This document shows positions 20,205 through 30,329 of a stretch of 64,000 nucleotides of DNA, in pieces; position 1 is the first letter of the stretch; every line of letters begins with the position of its first letter. Origin of the DNA: Sideroxydans sp. (lineage in GTDB: Bacteria > Pseudomonadota > Gammaproteobacteria > Burkholderiales > Gallionellaceae); NCBI GenBank assembly GCA_016124455.1, contig WGNQ01000001.1, positions 124,001-188,000 on the forward strand, read 5' to 3'. The position numbers were made by a program, and so were the translations under genes. The notes under the pieces were generated by a model. The model ran no database searches, was not told the DNA's origin, and worked only from the letters and a program-made list of their open reading frames with translations.

Positions 20205-20684
20205 TCAGATGTCCGCCAGCGGTATCCCGCTTGCTTCCTCATCCCGTGAATTCATTGATTGCAGCAAATCCGTCAGGCACTGGTTTAGCTGCGCCAGCGT
20301 TTCCGGCGGCAATTGCGCCAGCGCATCAGGCAATATCCCGCGTAACGGTTTAGGCGCTTTCTCGATAATCGCTTCCCCCGTCTCGGTTACGTACAGCTTG
20401 ACGATGCGATTGTCGTTGGCGGCACGCTTCCTGCGGATCAGTTTTTTCTGCACCAGCAGATCGACCAGATTACTCGCCGTCGACTGATGTATGGACAACC
20501 CTTCGGCCAGCTCGGTAACCCGTATCCCCGGAATCTCGGCAATCAGTGCCAGCGCCCATAACTGCGAGCCGCTGATCTGACATCTTTTTTCTACGTACTG
20601 GAAGTGCTTTTTAACCGACCGGAAAATAACCCGGAACTGCTTCAGAACCTGAGCAGCCTGCGCATTCTGTTGTTGAGTATCCAT
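20205..20684 (-). CDS. MarR-family transcriptional regulator
   Basis: A 159-residue winged-helix protein. The MarR core runs from about 35 to 130: the recognition-helix segment is LSIHQSTASNLVDLLVQKKLI, followed by the wing RKRAANDNRIVKLYVTETG. I start at ATG 20684 (MDTQQQNAQ), which gives the usual MarR length; the open frame continues upstream as antisense of the mutarotase. It diverges from the mutarotase gene, separated by 240 bp. Its operator and ligand are unknown. Confidence 0.87.
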   Translation of the reverse strand: MDTQQQNAQAAQVLKQFRVIFRSVKKHFQYVEKRCQISGSQLWALALIAEIPGIRVTELAEGLSIHQSTASNLVDLLVQKKLIRRKRAANDNRIVKLYVTETGEAIIEKAPKPLRGILPDALAQLPPETLAQLNQCLTDLLQSMNSRDEEASGIPLADI

Positions 20685-20924
20685 AAATTGAATAAAACCG
20701 AAAAGTTCGCTGATGGCAGCGCGATCATGAAGGCAAAGTATAGCAAGGCGGCTATTTTTAATCCCGGCTGTTGAGCTCCATGTGGCGAAAAAGACACCCC
20801 TCCGACCATCAGGGAATTCCCGCCCCCCCCAACGGCTGGCAACATCGGCCGCCCTCCGCATAATTGGCTGGCGCAGAATGCTGTTTAGCGGGAAAATGCG
20901 CGCCTCGATTTTCCGGAGCCACTC

Positions 20925-21833
20925 ATGACCATTGCCGACCTCAATCAGCGCCATGCCATTGCCAGCCATATCCAGTTCAAGGAAGGCCCGGGTCGGCTGA
21001 CCGTTGCCGAGATTGCCAACGCCCACGCCAGCGCCAGTATCGCATTGCAGGGCGCCCACCTGATGACCTGGCAACCGAAAGGCCAAGAACCCGTCATCTG
21101 GCTGTCCAAATTCGCCAAATTTTCGCCCGGAAAATCCATCCGTGGTGGCGTACCGGTCTGCTGGCCCTGGTTCGGCCCGCACGCCAGCGACAGCAAATTG
21201 CCCGGCCATGGCTACGCCCGCACCGTAATGTGGGAGGTGCTGGAAACCCGGGCAATGCCCGATGGCTCAACCTTCATCCGCCTTGGCCTGATCGAAAATG
21301 ACGCCACTCGTGCGCAATGGCCACACCCCTCCAGCGTACAGCTGGAAATCACTGCCGGCCCGACCTTGCACATGGCGCTCATCACCCACAACAGTGGCGC
21401 CCAATCCTTTACCCTGGGCGAAGCACTGCACACCTATTTCCACATCAGCGACGTGGCCCGGATGACCATCCACGGGCTGGAAGGCTGCGACTACATGGAC
21501 AAGGCAGGCGGCGCTTCCGAGCTCAGGACACAGCAGGGCGGCATCGTCATCACCAGCGAAGTGGATCGCGTGTATATGAATACCGCCGCCGACTGCTTGA
21601 TCGAGGATCGCGGCCTCCAGCGCACCATCCGCATCGCCAAACAGGGTAGTCAATCCACTGTGGTGTGGAACCCGTGGACGGCAAAGGCCGACCAGATGGG
21701 CGACTTCGGCCCCGAAGGCCATCGCGGCATGGTGTGTGTGGAGAGCGCCAATGCGCTGGGCAATGTAGTGAGCGTCGCGCCCGGCGAAACGCATCGCATG
21801 GTCGTGGAATACAGCGTCGAAGCACTGGGCTGA
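20925..21833 (+). CDS. D-hexose-6-phosphate mutarotase (YeaD family)
   Basis: A 302-residue aldose-1-epimerase-like protein of the glucose-6-phosphate 1-epimerase group, interconverting alpha and beta anomers of hexose 6-phosphates. Family marks include LQGAHLMTWQP, GKSIRGGVPVCWPWFG, GHGYAR, LGEALHTYFHISD (catalytic His) and WNPWTAKADQMGDF. The late CVE segment supplies the usual catalytic Glu. Full length, and ends at a strong bidirectional terminator. Confidence 0.92.
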   Translation: MTIADLNQRHAIASHIQFKEGPGRLTVAEIANAHASASIALQGAHLMTWQPKGQEPVIWLSKFAKFSPGKSIRGGVPVCWPWFGPHASDSKLPGHGYARTVMWEVLETRAMPDGSTFIRLGLIENDATRAQWPHPSSVQLEITAGPTLHMALITHNSGAQSFTLGEALHTYFHISDVARMTIHGLEGCDYMDKAGGASELRTQQGGIVITSEVDRVYMNTAADCLIEDRGLQRTIRIAKQGSQSTVVWNPWTAKADQMGDFGPEGHRGMVCVESANALGNVVSVAPGETHRMVVEYSVEALG

Positions 21834-21842
21834 CAGCGAGCA

Positions 21843-21876
21843 AACAATAAAGGCAGCCGAGGCTGCCTTTATTGTT
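21843..21876. terminator. Bidirectional terminator between mutarotase and efp
   Basis: A 16-bp perfect stem (21843-21858 with 21861-21876), AT-rich at the base and GC-rich (ggcagcc) at the tip. It terminates the plus-strand mutarotase and the minus-strand efp operon, which converge here. Confidence 0.9.
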
Positions 21877-21897
21877 CATGCAATTTCAATCCGCCGG

Positions 21898-22452
21898 TTA
21901 TGCGCGCTTCTTGAACTCGTTGGTGCGGGTATCGATTTCGATCTTGTCGCCGATCTCGCAGAATGCCGCCACCGGCAGTTCAAAGCCGGTGTTGAGCTTC
22001 GCCGGCTTCATCACTTTACCGGAGGTATCACCACGCACTGCAGGTTCGGTATAAACGATTTCGCGTATGACCGTATTCGGCAGTTCGACCGAAATCGCCT
22101 TTTCGTTGTAGAACACCACTTCGCATGACATGCCGTCTTCAATGTAGTTGATCGCATCGCCCATGTTCTCGGCTTCGATCTCGTACTGGTTGTATTCCTC
22201 GTCCATGAATACGTACATCGGGTCGGCAAAGTAGGAATAGGTACATTCCTTGCGATCCAGGATGATCTGGTCGAACTTGTCGTCGGCCTTGTACACTGTC
22301 TCACTTGGCGCATCGGTGAGCAGGTTCTTGAACTTCATCTTCACCACCGAACCGCTACGTCCGGAACGGCTGTATTCCGCTTTCTGCACTACCAGCGGCT
22401 GGTCGTTGACCATCACCACGTTGCCGGCGCGCAGTTCCTGTGCTGTTTTCAT
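21898..22452 (-). CDS. efp: Elongation factor P, arginine-32 type
   Basis: A 184-residue EF-P with three beta-barrel domains, which relieves ribosome stalling at polyproline. The tip of the loop reads SRSGRSGS with Arg at position 32, the site that EarP rhamnosylates in the arginine-type EF-Ps (known for Pseudomonas and Neisseria). The earP gene is directly upstream, and its stop overlaps the efp start (ATGA), so the two are translationally coupled. Efp is the last gene of a six-gene operon. Confidence 0.97.
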   Translation of the reverse strand: MKTAQELRAGNVVMVNDQPLVVQKAEYSRSGRSGSVVKMKFKNLLTDAPSETVYKADDKFDQIILDRKECTYSYFADPMYVFMDEEYNQYEIEAENMGDAINYIEDGMSCEVVFYNEKAISVELPNTVIREIVYTEPAVRGDTSGKVMKPAKLNTGFELPVAAFCEIGDKIEIDTRTNEFKKRA

Positions 22453-23630
22453 GTCTCTCTACCTGCCTGATTTTCAAAGTCGCGCATTCTACCAATTTCC
22501 CGGGAAAAATCCAGCAGATTCAATGCCAGACTGTTTCCGGCCAGCTGTTGCGCCCACGCCTGCGAATATTGCCTGAACATGGACCCGTAAGCCCGGAAAC
22601 CGTTCCATCCGGACGCCAGCCCTGCTTCGCCATTCCACCACTCCCAGAATATCCGCAGCGCTTGAGCGGCTTCCGGCTGCATTCCCGTACAATACAGGTT
22701 CATGAAGGCACGCAGCTTCTGCATATGCACCCCGTCATGCTGCGGGTAGATGTGCCAGACACACGGCTTGGCCGCCCACTGCGCACGGATAAAGGAATCT
22801 TCGCCGCGCACGAAATTGATATCGCATGCCCACAGCAGCCTGTCGTAGCTTTCCTGCTCCACGAACGGCAGCACATGCAGCCGCAAGTTACCGCGCTGCC
22901 AGGCAACGCCCGCCCCGCCCTGTATCTGCCCGAAAAATCCCGCGAGCTGTGACAATACCCGCCCTTCCGGCACCAAACAGGTCACCGGCTGCTCCCCCTG
23001 TGCCCAGGCATGCAGCAATTCCGGCAACACCGGGTTCTCGTAACAGAACAGCGACACGCGCAATTCGTCCGGACGCGGTGCAGCCAGGGCCAGTGTCTGC
23101 CAGTAAGCGGCGATAGCCTGCGGATCGTTCTGGAAAGCGTCGCGTCGCGCCAACAGGTCGCGTTCCAGCAAGAGCCCGCCGGTCTGTGGCGTAAACCCGG
23201 GAAAGAAAAAATACTTCATGAGTGGCAGCCGCGGATGCGGTGAAGGCAGTTTGTGGCAGCCGGCCACCCAGTCTTCGGCACTGAGGTATTCGAGGTTCAG
23301 CCACACTGCCTTGCGTTGCTGATTCGCCATCGCCGCCACGTAGCGCTCCGGCAATTCGCAGGCAAACGCCTCGATCACCAGTTGCGCAGGTTCGACTTCG
23401 GGAAAGGATAACGTCCAGTGCCGCACCTCGATACCACTCTGCTGCTGCACAGCAAGCAAAGGGTCGACTGCCGGACACAGTCGCTGCAGGCTGGCGAGAT
23501 CGTCCACCCACAACCGTACTGCCACATCATGCTCATTGGCGAGTTGCCGCGCCAGCCGCCAGCACACGCCGATATCACCGTAATTGTCGACCACGGTGCA
23601 GAAAATATCGCAATGAACAGGCGTACTCAT
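22449..23630 (-). CDS. earP: EF-P arginine rhamnosyltransferase EarP
   Basis: A 393-residue EarP (formerly DUF2331), a GT-B glycosyltransferase that attaches rhamnose from dTDP-rhamnose to Arg32 of EF-P. The family opening [24 protein letters not shown] is visible as [18 protein letters not shown]. The aspartate in NYGD is the known catalytic residue. The C-terminal [15 protein letters not shown] nucleotide-sugar motif is present too. Its start overlaps the stop of the upstream permease, and its stop overlaps the start of efp. Confidence 0.95.
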   Translation of the reverse strand: MSTPVHCDIFCTVVDNYGDIGVCWRLARQLANEHDVAVRLWVDDLASLQRLCPAVDPLLAVQQQSGIEVRHWTLSFPEVEPAQLVIEAFACELPERYVAAMANQQRKAVWLNLEYLSAEDWVAGCHKLPSPHPRLPLMKYFFFPGFTPQTGGLLLERDLLARRDAFQNDPQAIAAYWQTLALAAPRPDELRVSLFCYENPVLPELLHAWAQGEQPVTCLVPEGRVLSQLAGFFGQIQGGAGVAWQRGNLRLHVLPFVEQESYDRLLWACDINFVRGEDSFIRAQWAAKPCVWHIYPQHDGVHMQKLRAFMNLYCTGMQPEAAQALRIFWEWWNGEAGLASGWNGFRAYGSMFRQYSQAWAQQLAGNSLALNLLDFSREIGRMRDFENQAGRET

Positions 23631-24826
23631 TCCGTTCGCAACGCCTCCACCGGATCAAGCCGTGCCGCACGGTGCGCGGGCATGACACCGGCGACGAGGC
23701 CGACCGCCACTGCGCTGAATTCCGCCAGTACTGCAAAAAATACCGGTGTATATACCGGCAGCGCGGGAAAAATGAAATGCAGCCCCTGTGCGATGCCGAT
23801 ACCCAGCGCCAGGCCGCCCAGACCGCCCGCAGCGGCCAGCAGCATGGCCTCCCCCAGGAACAGCAGCAGCACCTGCTGTTGCCGCGCACCCAGCGCACGC
23901 AACAGGCCGATTTCACCGGTGCGCTCGCTCACCGCCATGGTCATGATGGTGAGGATGCCAACGCCGCCGACCAGCAGCGAAATACCGCCCAGCGCCCCGA
24001 CCGCGAAGGTGATCACGTCCAGCACCGAACCCAGTACCTCCATCGCCTTTTCCTGCGAAATGATGGTGAAGTCCTCGCTGCCGTGCCGCTCCACCAGCAC
24101 ACGGCGGATCCCTGCTTCCACTTTTTCCAGGTCGGCGGATACCTGGTAGGTCAGGTCGATTTCCATCAGCCCTTCGCGATTAAACAATTGCATCGCCCGC
24201 CCTGCCGGAATGAATACCGAATCGTCGAGATCGAAGCCCAGCATCTGGCCTTTCTGCTCCATGATGCCAATTACCCGGTAGCGCTCGCCCCCCACCCGCA
24301 GGTAGCTGCCCAGCGGGTTGCTGCTGCCATACAGTTCATCGCGCACCTTGGTGCCCAGCACCACGAAGGCACGCGCCGAAGTCGGATCGTCCTGCGGCAG
24401 GAATTCGCCAACCTGTACCTTGAGGTGCCAACCCTGCGGCACATCGGGCCCCACGCCGTACACCGTGGTACGGCGGCTGCGGCCATCGAAACGCACCTCG
24501 GCATTGCCCTGAATGACGGGGACGACGTACTCGACAAACGGCAGCCGCCGCAATGCTTCCGCATCCTCGATAGTGATTTCCCTGACCGAGCTGATGGCGC
24601 CGACGCTGGCACCATGGGTCTGCGTCTTGCCCGGATTGATGCCGATGATGTTGGTGCCGAACTGGCTGAACTCGGACAGCACAAACTGGTGCAACCCTTC
24701 GCCGATGGAGGTAAGCAGAATCACTGCCGCCACACCGATGGCGATACCCAGCCCGGTGAGGAAGCTGCGCATACGGTAGCTCTCGAAGGTGGAGATCGTC
24801 AGCCTGAACAGGTCGCGGAAAAACAT
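23627..24826 (-). CDS. MacB-type ABC transporter permease (second of two)
   Basis: A 399-residue FtsX/MacB-type permease: one N-terminal helix (about 20-45), a large periplasmic MacB-PCD domain, and three C-terminal helices ending in the [15 protein letters not shown] tail. ATG 24826 (MFFRDLFRL) begins five bases after the stop of the other permease; the longer upstream frame is less likely. It pairs with the ATPase and membrane fusion protein of this operon. Substrate unknown. Confidence 0.92.
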   Translation of the reverse strand: MFFRDLFRLTISTFESYRMRSFLTGLGIAIGVAAVILLTSIGEGLHQFVLSEFSQFGTNIIGINPGKTQTHGASVGAISSVREITIEDAEALRRLPFVEYVVPVIQGNAEVRFDGRSRRTTVYGVGPDVPQGWHLKVQVGEFLPQDDPTSARAFVVLGTKVRDELYGSSNPLGSYLRVGGERYRVIGIMEQKGQMLGFDLDDSVFIPAGRAMQLFNREGLMEIDLTYQVSADLEKVEAGIRRVLVERHGSEDFTIISQEKAMEVLGSVLDVITFAVGALGGISLLVGGVGILTIMTMAVSERTGEIGLLRALGARQQQVLLLFLGEAMLLAAAGGLGGLALGIGIAQGLHFIFPALPVYTPVFFAVLAEFSAVAVGLVAGVMPAHRAARLDPVEALRTE

Positions 24827-24830
24827 TGCC

Positions 24831-26039
24831 CTACCTTCGCGCCAGCGCAGCAACCGGATCGAGGCGTGCTGCACGCCGTGCCGGCCACACGCTGAACAGG
24901 ATACCGGTAATCAGCGCCGTGCCGAACGCAGCCAGCACCGCCCACCACGGCGCACCCACCGGCAGCTTCGGATAGATCTGGCCGATCACCATGCTGCCGA
25001 TTTCACCCAGCACCAGGCCGGCGATGCTGCCCACCGCTGACAGCAGCACGGCTTCGGCGAAAAACATGCGGCGAATCTCTGCCGGCGGCGCGCCCAATGC
25101 TTTCAGCAGACCGATCTCACGGGTGCGCTGCGCCACAGCGATCAGCATCACATTCATGATCAGCACGCCCGCCACCGACAGGCTGATCGCGGCAATGCCC
25201 CCCACCGCCAGCGTCAGCGCACGCAGGACACGATCAAAGGTAGCCAGTACCGCATCCTGGGTAATCACCGTCACGTCGAGTTCACCACTGTGCTGTTGCT
25301 TGATTATCTGCTCGGCATCACGCCTGGCCGGCTCTATCATGTCGCGGCTCTTGGCCTCGATCAGGATGCGGAACAGTGCCTGCGAATTGAACAGCATATG
25401 CGCCGAAGCCACCGGGATAATCACCAGGTCATCGGTATTCATGCCCATCGATTCGCCCTGCTCGGCCAGCACGCCGATCACGCGGAAGCGCCGGTCACCC
25501 AGGCGCAACCACGCACCCACCGCCTGTTGCGAGCCGAACAGCTCACGCTTGATGGTGGCCCCCAGCACGCACACCGGCGACGCCGAGCGCGGGTCGAGCT
25601 GCGGCAGAAATTGCCCCTGCCCCATATCCATGTGACGGATCAGCAGCATGTTGGCGGTAGTACCCATCACCACCACTTCGCGATTGAGACCGCCGTGTGA
25701 CGCCTGTGCCGCACCGACAGTCAGCGGTGCGATGCGGCGAATCGCCGGACTGCGCAGCAAGGCCTGCGCATCGTCCAGCACCAGGTCACGCGCAGTCTTG
25801 CCGAGCAGCATGCCGGGATTGATACCTGCAGTTTCGGAGCGTCCCGGCAGCACGATCACCAGGTTGCTGCCGAGCGAGGAAAACTGGCCCACCACGTAGC
25901 GGCGCGCCCCCTCGCCCAGCGAGGTCAGGACTACCACCGCGGCCACGCCGATCGACATGGCCAGCATCATCAGCAGCGTACGCGAACGCGCCCCGCGCAG
26001 GCTGCCGGAGGCGAACAGCAATGTATCGCCTAGCTTCAT
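24831..26039 (-). CDS. MacB-type ABC transporter permease (first of two)
   Basis: A 402-residue permease with the same four-helix plan as its downstream neighbour: helix at about 20-40, periplasmic core, then three helices, with an ARRAARLDPVAALARR tail. ATG 26039 lies two bases after the ATPase stop and is preferred over TTG 26045. Two different permeases suggest a heterodimeric exporter rather than the MacB homodimer. Confidence 0.92.
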   Translation of the reverse strand: MKLGDTLLFASGSLRGARSRTLLMMLAMSIGVAAVVVLTSLGEGARRYVVGQFSSLGSNLVIVLPGRSETAGINPGMLLGKTARDLVLDDAQALLRSPAIRRIAPLTVGAAQASHGGLNREVVVMGTTANMLLIRHMDMGQGQFLPQLDPRSASPVCVLGATIKRELFGSQQAVGAWLRLGDRRFRVIGVLAEQGESMGMNTDDLVIIPVASAHMLFNSQALFRILIEAKSRDMIEPARRDAEQIIKQQHSGELDVTVITQDAVLATFDRVLRALTLAVGGIAAISLSVAGVLIMNVMLIAVAQRTREIGLLKALGAPPAEIRRMFFAEAVLLSAVGSIAGLVLGEIGSMVIGQIYPKLPVGAPWWAVLAAFGTALITGILFSVWPARRAARLDPVAALARR

Positions 26040-26041
26040 GG

Positions 26042-26722
26042 TCAACCCCGGGCGCGCGAATCCGAAACGATCTGCCCGTCCACCATATGCAGCTGGCGCG
26101 AGGCGCGCGCCCCCAGGCCCGGATCATGTGTCACCATGATCAGTGTCACACCCTGCTCCATCAGATGTTCCAGCAAGCTCATCACTTCCTTGCCGGTGGC
26201 CTGATCGAGGTTGCCGGTCGGCTCATCGGCCAGCAGCACCAGCGGACGCATAATGGTGGCGCGCGCAATCGCCACGCGCTGGCGTTGCCCGCCGGACAGC
26301 TGCTCGGGACGATGGTCGGCACGATCCGTCAGTCCATAGCTCTGCAGCAGCTGCACCACGCGCTCGCGCCGCTCCTCCACCGGCACCCCCGCCAGGATCA
26401 TCGGCAACTCGATATTCATCGCGGCAGACAGGCGCGGCACCAGATGGAAGAACTGGAACACGAAACCGATCTTGTCGCGCCGTACCAGCGCCTGCTGCGT
26501 ATCGTCCAGCGTGGTGACATCCTGCCCGTCCAGGCGGTAGATGCCGGAAGTCGGGCGGTCCAGCAGGCCCATCAGGTTGAGCAGCGTGGATTTCCCGGAG
26601 CCGGACGGCCCCATGATGGAAACATACTCGCCGGCTACCAGCTCGAGATTGATATTGCGCAAGGCAGCGACCTGCTGATCGCCCACCGTGAAGATGCGGC
26701 TGACGTCGGAAAATTCGATCAT
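26042..26722 (-). CDS. ABC exporter ATPase (LolD/MacB type)
   Basis: A 226-residue ATP-binding subunit. Walker A is GPSGSGKST (about 39-47), the signature [14 protein letters not shown], Walker [13 protein letters not shown], and the H-loop histidine is in MVTHDPG. Its start overlaps the stop of the membrane fusion gene (ATGA). It should power the two adjacent permeases. Confidence 0.95.
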   Translation of the reverse strand: MIEFSDVSRIFTVGDQQVAALRNINLELVAGEYVSIMGPSGSGKSTLLNLMGLLDRPTSGIYRLDGQDVTTLDDTQQALVRRDKIGFVFQFFHLVPRLSAAMNIELPMILAGVPVEERRERVVQLLQSYGLTDRADHRPEQLSGGQRQRVAIARATIMRPLVLLADEPTGNLDQATGKEVMSLLEHLMEQGVTLIMVTHDPGLGARASRQLHMVDGQIVSDSRARG

Positions 26723-27897
26723 TTGCCTGACGCCGACGCATCCGGCAACGCGCGCGCGCCAGCCTTGACGCCGGCACGATCCAGCGACAGCACCACCTGG
26801 TCGCCCTCGCCCAACCCGGAAGTGATTTCGGTATATTCCCAGTTCGACAGCCCGGTACCGACCACCCGGTCCTCCAGCACACCGTTGCGGTAGACCAGCA
26901 CATGCTTGCCCTCCATCAGTGCCGAGGTCGGGATACGCAGCACGTTCGCATGCGAGTCATAGATAATCTCGACATCGGCGCTGTACCCCACCAGCAGATG
27001 CTCGGCCTTCGGCAACTGCAAAAATTCCATTTCCACCTCGACGGTGCGCGCCTGTTTCTCGAGATCCAGCACGTAAGGCGCAACGCGGCGCACCTTGGCC
27101 GGGAATTGCTGGCCCTTGATCGCATCCATGGTGATGCGTCCGGGCAACCCTTCCCTGACATGGGCCGCATCGACCTCATCGATCGGTGCACTGACGTACA
27201 GGCAGCTGTCGTCGATCAGGTCGAGCGCAGGCGGGGTGGGAATGCCCGGTGGCGACGGTGTGGCGAATTCGCCCTGCTCGCCACTGATGTCGGCCACGAT
27301 ACCGGCGAACGGCGCACGCAACGTCATGCGCTCCAGTCCCGCTTGCGCCACGGCAATGCGCGAACGACTCTGCTCAACCATGCTGTGCGCAGCCTCGCAA
27401 CCGGCCCGGCTGACCCTGGCGGCCGACACCTTCTGGTCCAGCCCTTCGGGTGAAATAAAATGCTGCGCCTGCAACTGGCGTGCGCGCTCCGCTTCCTTCG
27501 CGGCCAGGTCGGCCTGCAGGCAGGCCTGCCGCGCCTGCGTCTGCGCAGTGCCCAACTGCTCCCGCGCCAACTTCTCTTCCGCCTGCAAGTCCTTGCTCCA
27601 CAGCCTCAGCAGCACCTGCCCAGCGACTACCCGCTCGCCCTTCTTGACCAGCAGCGCTGCAATCTGCCCGCCTGCCGGCGGCGCCATCTTGGCGCGGCGG
27701 CAGGCCTTTACCGTACCGGCACGGGTATTGCTCACCGCCGCCTCTACCGTACCGCGCGCCACTTTAGCCAGCGTAACGGTGACAGGTTTCGCTCGCGTCA
27801 GATACCAGCCCCCAAAAATCAGGGCGACGGCAATTGGCAGAATGATGATGACGCGACGAAATGCAGCAGATGGTTTACCAGCGGATGATGCGGACAT
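26719..27897 (-). CDS. Periplasmic membrane fusion protein (HlyD/MacA type)
   Basis: A 392-residue adaptor, first gene of the exporter operon. It has an N-terminal membrane anchor (about 13-30, IILPIAVALIFGGWYL), a lipoyl-like half motif (KMAPPAGGQIAALLVKKGERVVAGQ), a coiled-coil hairpin (about 105-190) and a second lipoyl half (LRAPFAGIVADISGEQGE). ATG 27897 follows gggag. It would link the inner-membrane pump to an outer-membrane partner, which is not encoded here. Confidence 0.92.
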   Translation of the reverse strand: MSASSAGKPSAAFRRVIIILPIAVALIFGGWYLTRAKPVTVTLAKVARGTVEAAVSNTRAGTVKACRRAKMAPPAGGQIAALLVKKGERVVAGQVLLRLWSKDLQAEEKLAREQLGTAQTQARQACLQADLAAKEAERARQLQAQHFISPEGLDQKVSAARVSRAGCEAAHSMVEQSRSRIAVAQAGLERMTLRAPFAGIVADISGEQGEFATPSPPGIPTPPALDLIDDSCLYVSAPIDEVDAAHVREGLPGRITMDAIKGQQFPAKVRRVAPYVLDLEKQARTVEVEMEFLQLPKAEHLLVGYSADVEIIYDSHANVLRIPTSALMEGKHVLVYRNGVLEDRVVGTGLSNWEYTEITSGLGEGDQVVLSLDRAGVKAGARALPDASASGK

Positions 27898-28052
27898 TCG
27901 GGCTCCCGTTCTATCGACATGCCATGCCGTGCTTACAATTAATGGTTAAATACTACCGCATGGTACGGATTTTTCCACAGACTTTTCGCGCGCGACGCGC
28001 ATCTGTCGCTGTCACTGTTTATGTGATGTCGGCATTGATGCAATAATGTCTC

Positions 28053-30272
28053 ATGGTTTTCACTCAACAGCACCCGCCCGCCTTATCCAGTACCGACAGC
28101 ACAAGCATCCAGCTGTGGCTGGAGGCGCTGGCAAAGAATTTCACCGCGACGGAAATCGAGCTGATCCACAGCGCCTGCGAACTGGCCGCCCCACTCTATC
28201 ACGATCAGTTCGAGCTGACCGGTACGCCGCTGCTGCAACATGCGCTGGGGGCTGCCGCCATCCTCGCCGGCATGGGCATGGACGCGGAGACCATCAGCGC
28301 CACCGTGCTGCATGCGGTTCCCGAATACCTGGGCGACTGGGAGGAGACCGTGGCAACCTGCTTCGGCCCTACCGTCAAGGAACTGGTTGAAGGCATCTCG
28401 CGCATGGAACAAATCCAGCAATTCAGCGAAATGCCGGATCAGCTGCGCGACAAGAAGAAGCATGACCGCGGACAGCAGCTGGAAAGCCTGCGCAAAATGC
28501 TGCTGGCCATGGTCGGGGATTTCCGCGTGGTACTGATCAAGCTGGCCGAACGCACCCAGACCCTGCGCAACCTGTCCGGCGCCAGCCCGGAACAGCAACA
28601 GCGCACCGCGCACGAAACACAAAGCATTTTCGCCCCGCTGGCCAACCGTCTCGGCGTATGGCAAATGAAGTGGGAACTGGAAGACCTGTCGTTGCGCTAC
28701 CTGGAACCGGAGTTGTACAAGAAGGTGGCACGACTGCTCGATGAGCGTCGCGTGGATCGCGAACAATACATTGCCGATATCATTGCGCAATTAAAACGCG
28801 CACTGAATGCCGCCGGCATCAAGGCCGATGTTACCGGCCGCCCCAAACACATCTACAGCATCATCAACAAGATGAAGCGCAAGCAACTGGATTTCAGCGA
28901 ACTCTACGACGTGCGTGCAGTGCGCATCCTGGTCGAGGACATCAAGGATTGCTACGCTGCACTCAGCCTGGTACATGAACTGTGGCAACCGATCAGCAGC
29001 GAATTCGACGACTATATCGCACATCCCAAAAGCAACAACTACCGCTCGCTGCACACCGCGGTAACCGGCCCGCGCGGGCTTGCGGTGGAAGTGCAGATCC
29101 GCACCCATGAAATGCACCAGCACTCCGAACTGGGCGTCGCCGCGCACTGGCGCTACAAGGAAGGTGGGAAATCCGATGCCCGCTTCGACGAAAAAATTTC
29201 CTGGTTACGGCAGATACTGGAATGGCAGGAGGAAGTAGCCGACCGCAGCGACCTGGCCGGGCAATTCAAGAGCAAGATATTCCACGACCAGGTTTATGTG
29301 CTTACACCGCAGGGCAAGGTCATCAACCTGCCACAGGGAGCAACCCCGGTGGACTTTGCCTATGCACTGCATACCGGTCTGGGCCACCGCACCCGCGGTG
29401 CCAAGGTGGACGGCAGCATCGTACCGCTCAACTACAAGCTGCAGAACGGCCAGCGCGTGGAAATCCTCACCACCAAACAGGGGGCGCCCAGCCGCGACTG
29501 GCTCACCCCGGCCCTCGGCTACCTGCAGAGCCCGAGCGCGCGCGCCAAGGTGCGGCACTGGTTCAAGCAACAAGGCATGGAGGAAAATATCGCCCAGGGG
29601 CGCAGCCAGCTCGACCGCGAATTGCACCGCCTCGGCATCCCCTCCATCAACCAGGAAAAAATCGCCCAGAAGCTGCATTTCCACAAGCTGGAAGACTTGC
29701 TCGCCGCCATCGGACGCGGCGATGTCACACCCCGGCAAATCGGCAGCGCCACCCAGGAAATCCTGCCCGCCAAGGCAGAAACAGCGACACAAGCCATCAC
29801 GCTCAGGCCTGCCACCCCGACGGCTGCGCCCAGCGGCATCCTGGTCGAAGGCGTCGGCAACCTGATGACCAAGATGGCCAGATGCTGCAAACCGGTCCCG
29901 CCCGATGCAATCGTCGGCTACGTTACACGCGACAAGGGCATCACCATCCACCGCAGGGATTGCCCGTCCATACTGCGACTGCAGGAAAGCCGCGGGGATC
30001 GTATTCTCAATGTGCAGTGGGGCAGCAACAGCAACACCAGCTTCACCGTCGAAATCGAAGTGACCGCCCAGGATCGACCGGGATTATTGCGTGACATCGG
30101 CGACCTGTTCCTGCGGGAAAAGGTTAACGTCACCAAGGTAGACAGCCAGAGCAGAAATATCGAAGCCAGGATGCGCTTCACGGTTGCGATAACCAATACC
30201 GATCAGCTGGCACGCTTGCTTGGCCTGATTCAGCAAGTACCGAACGTGGCCAGCGCACGGCGCTATCCTTGA
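28053..30272 (+). CDS. relA: (p)ppGpp synthetase RelA
   Basis: A 739-residue long RSH protein. The N-terminal hydrolase domain looks dead: the conserved HD pair is replaced (VLHAVPEY). The synthetase domain carries EFDDYIAHPKSNNYRSLHTAV, with the acidic E-x-D-D signature of monofunctional RelA rather than the R-x-K-D of SpoT. TGS, zinc-finger-like (CCKPVPPDAIVGY) and ACT domains follow. It should make the alarmone on stalled ribosomes. It diverges from the exporter operon. Confidence 0.95.
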   Translation: MVFTQQHPPALSSTDSTSIQLWLEALAKNFTATEIELIHSACELAAPLYHDQFELTGTPLLQHALGAAAILAGMGMDAETISATVLHAVPEYLGDWEETVATCFGPTVKELVEGISRMEQIQQFSEMPDQLRDKKKHDRGQQLESLRKMLLAMVGDFRVVLIKLAERTQTLRNLSGASPEQQQRTAHETQSIFAPLANRLGVWQMKWELEDLSLRYLEPELYKKVARLLDERRVDREQYIADIIAQLKRALNAAGIKADVTGRPKHIYSIINKMKRKQLDFSELYDVRAVRILVEDIKDCYAALSLVHELWQPISSEFDDYIAHPKSNNYRSLHTAVTGPRGLAVEVQIRTHEMHQHSELGVAAHWRYKEGGKSDARFDEKISWLRQILEWQEEVADRSDLAGQFKSKIFHDQVYVLTPQGKVINLPQGATPVDFAYALHTGLGHRTRGAKVDGSIVPLNYKLQNGQRVEILTTKQGAPSRDWLTPALGYLQSPSARAKVRHWFKQQGMEENIAQGRSQLDRELHRLGIPSINQEKIAQKLHFHKLEDLLAAIGRGDVTPRQIGSATQEILPAKAETATQAITLRPATPTAAPSGILVEGVGNLMTKMARCCKPVPPDAIVGYVTRDKGITIHRRDCPSILRLQESRGDRILNVQWGSNSNTSFTVEIEVTAQDRPGLLRDIGDLFLREKVNVTKVDSQSRNIEARMRFTVAITNTDQLARLLGLIQQVPNVASARRYP

Positions 30273-30329
30273 TGCAACAGACTTGAGGTGGCTGCCCCGG
30301 AGAAAGGCAACAGGCGAATCCGCCCAGGC

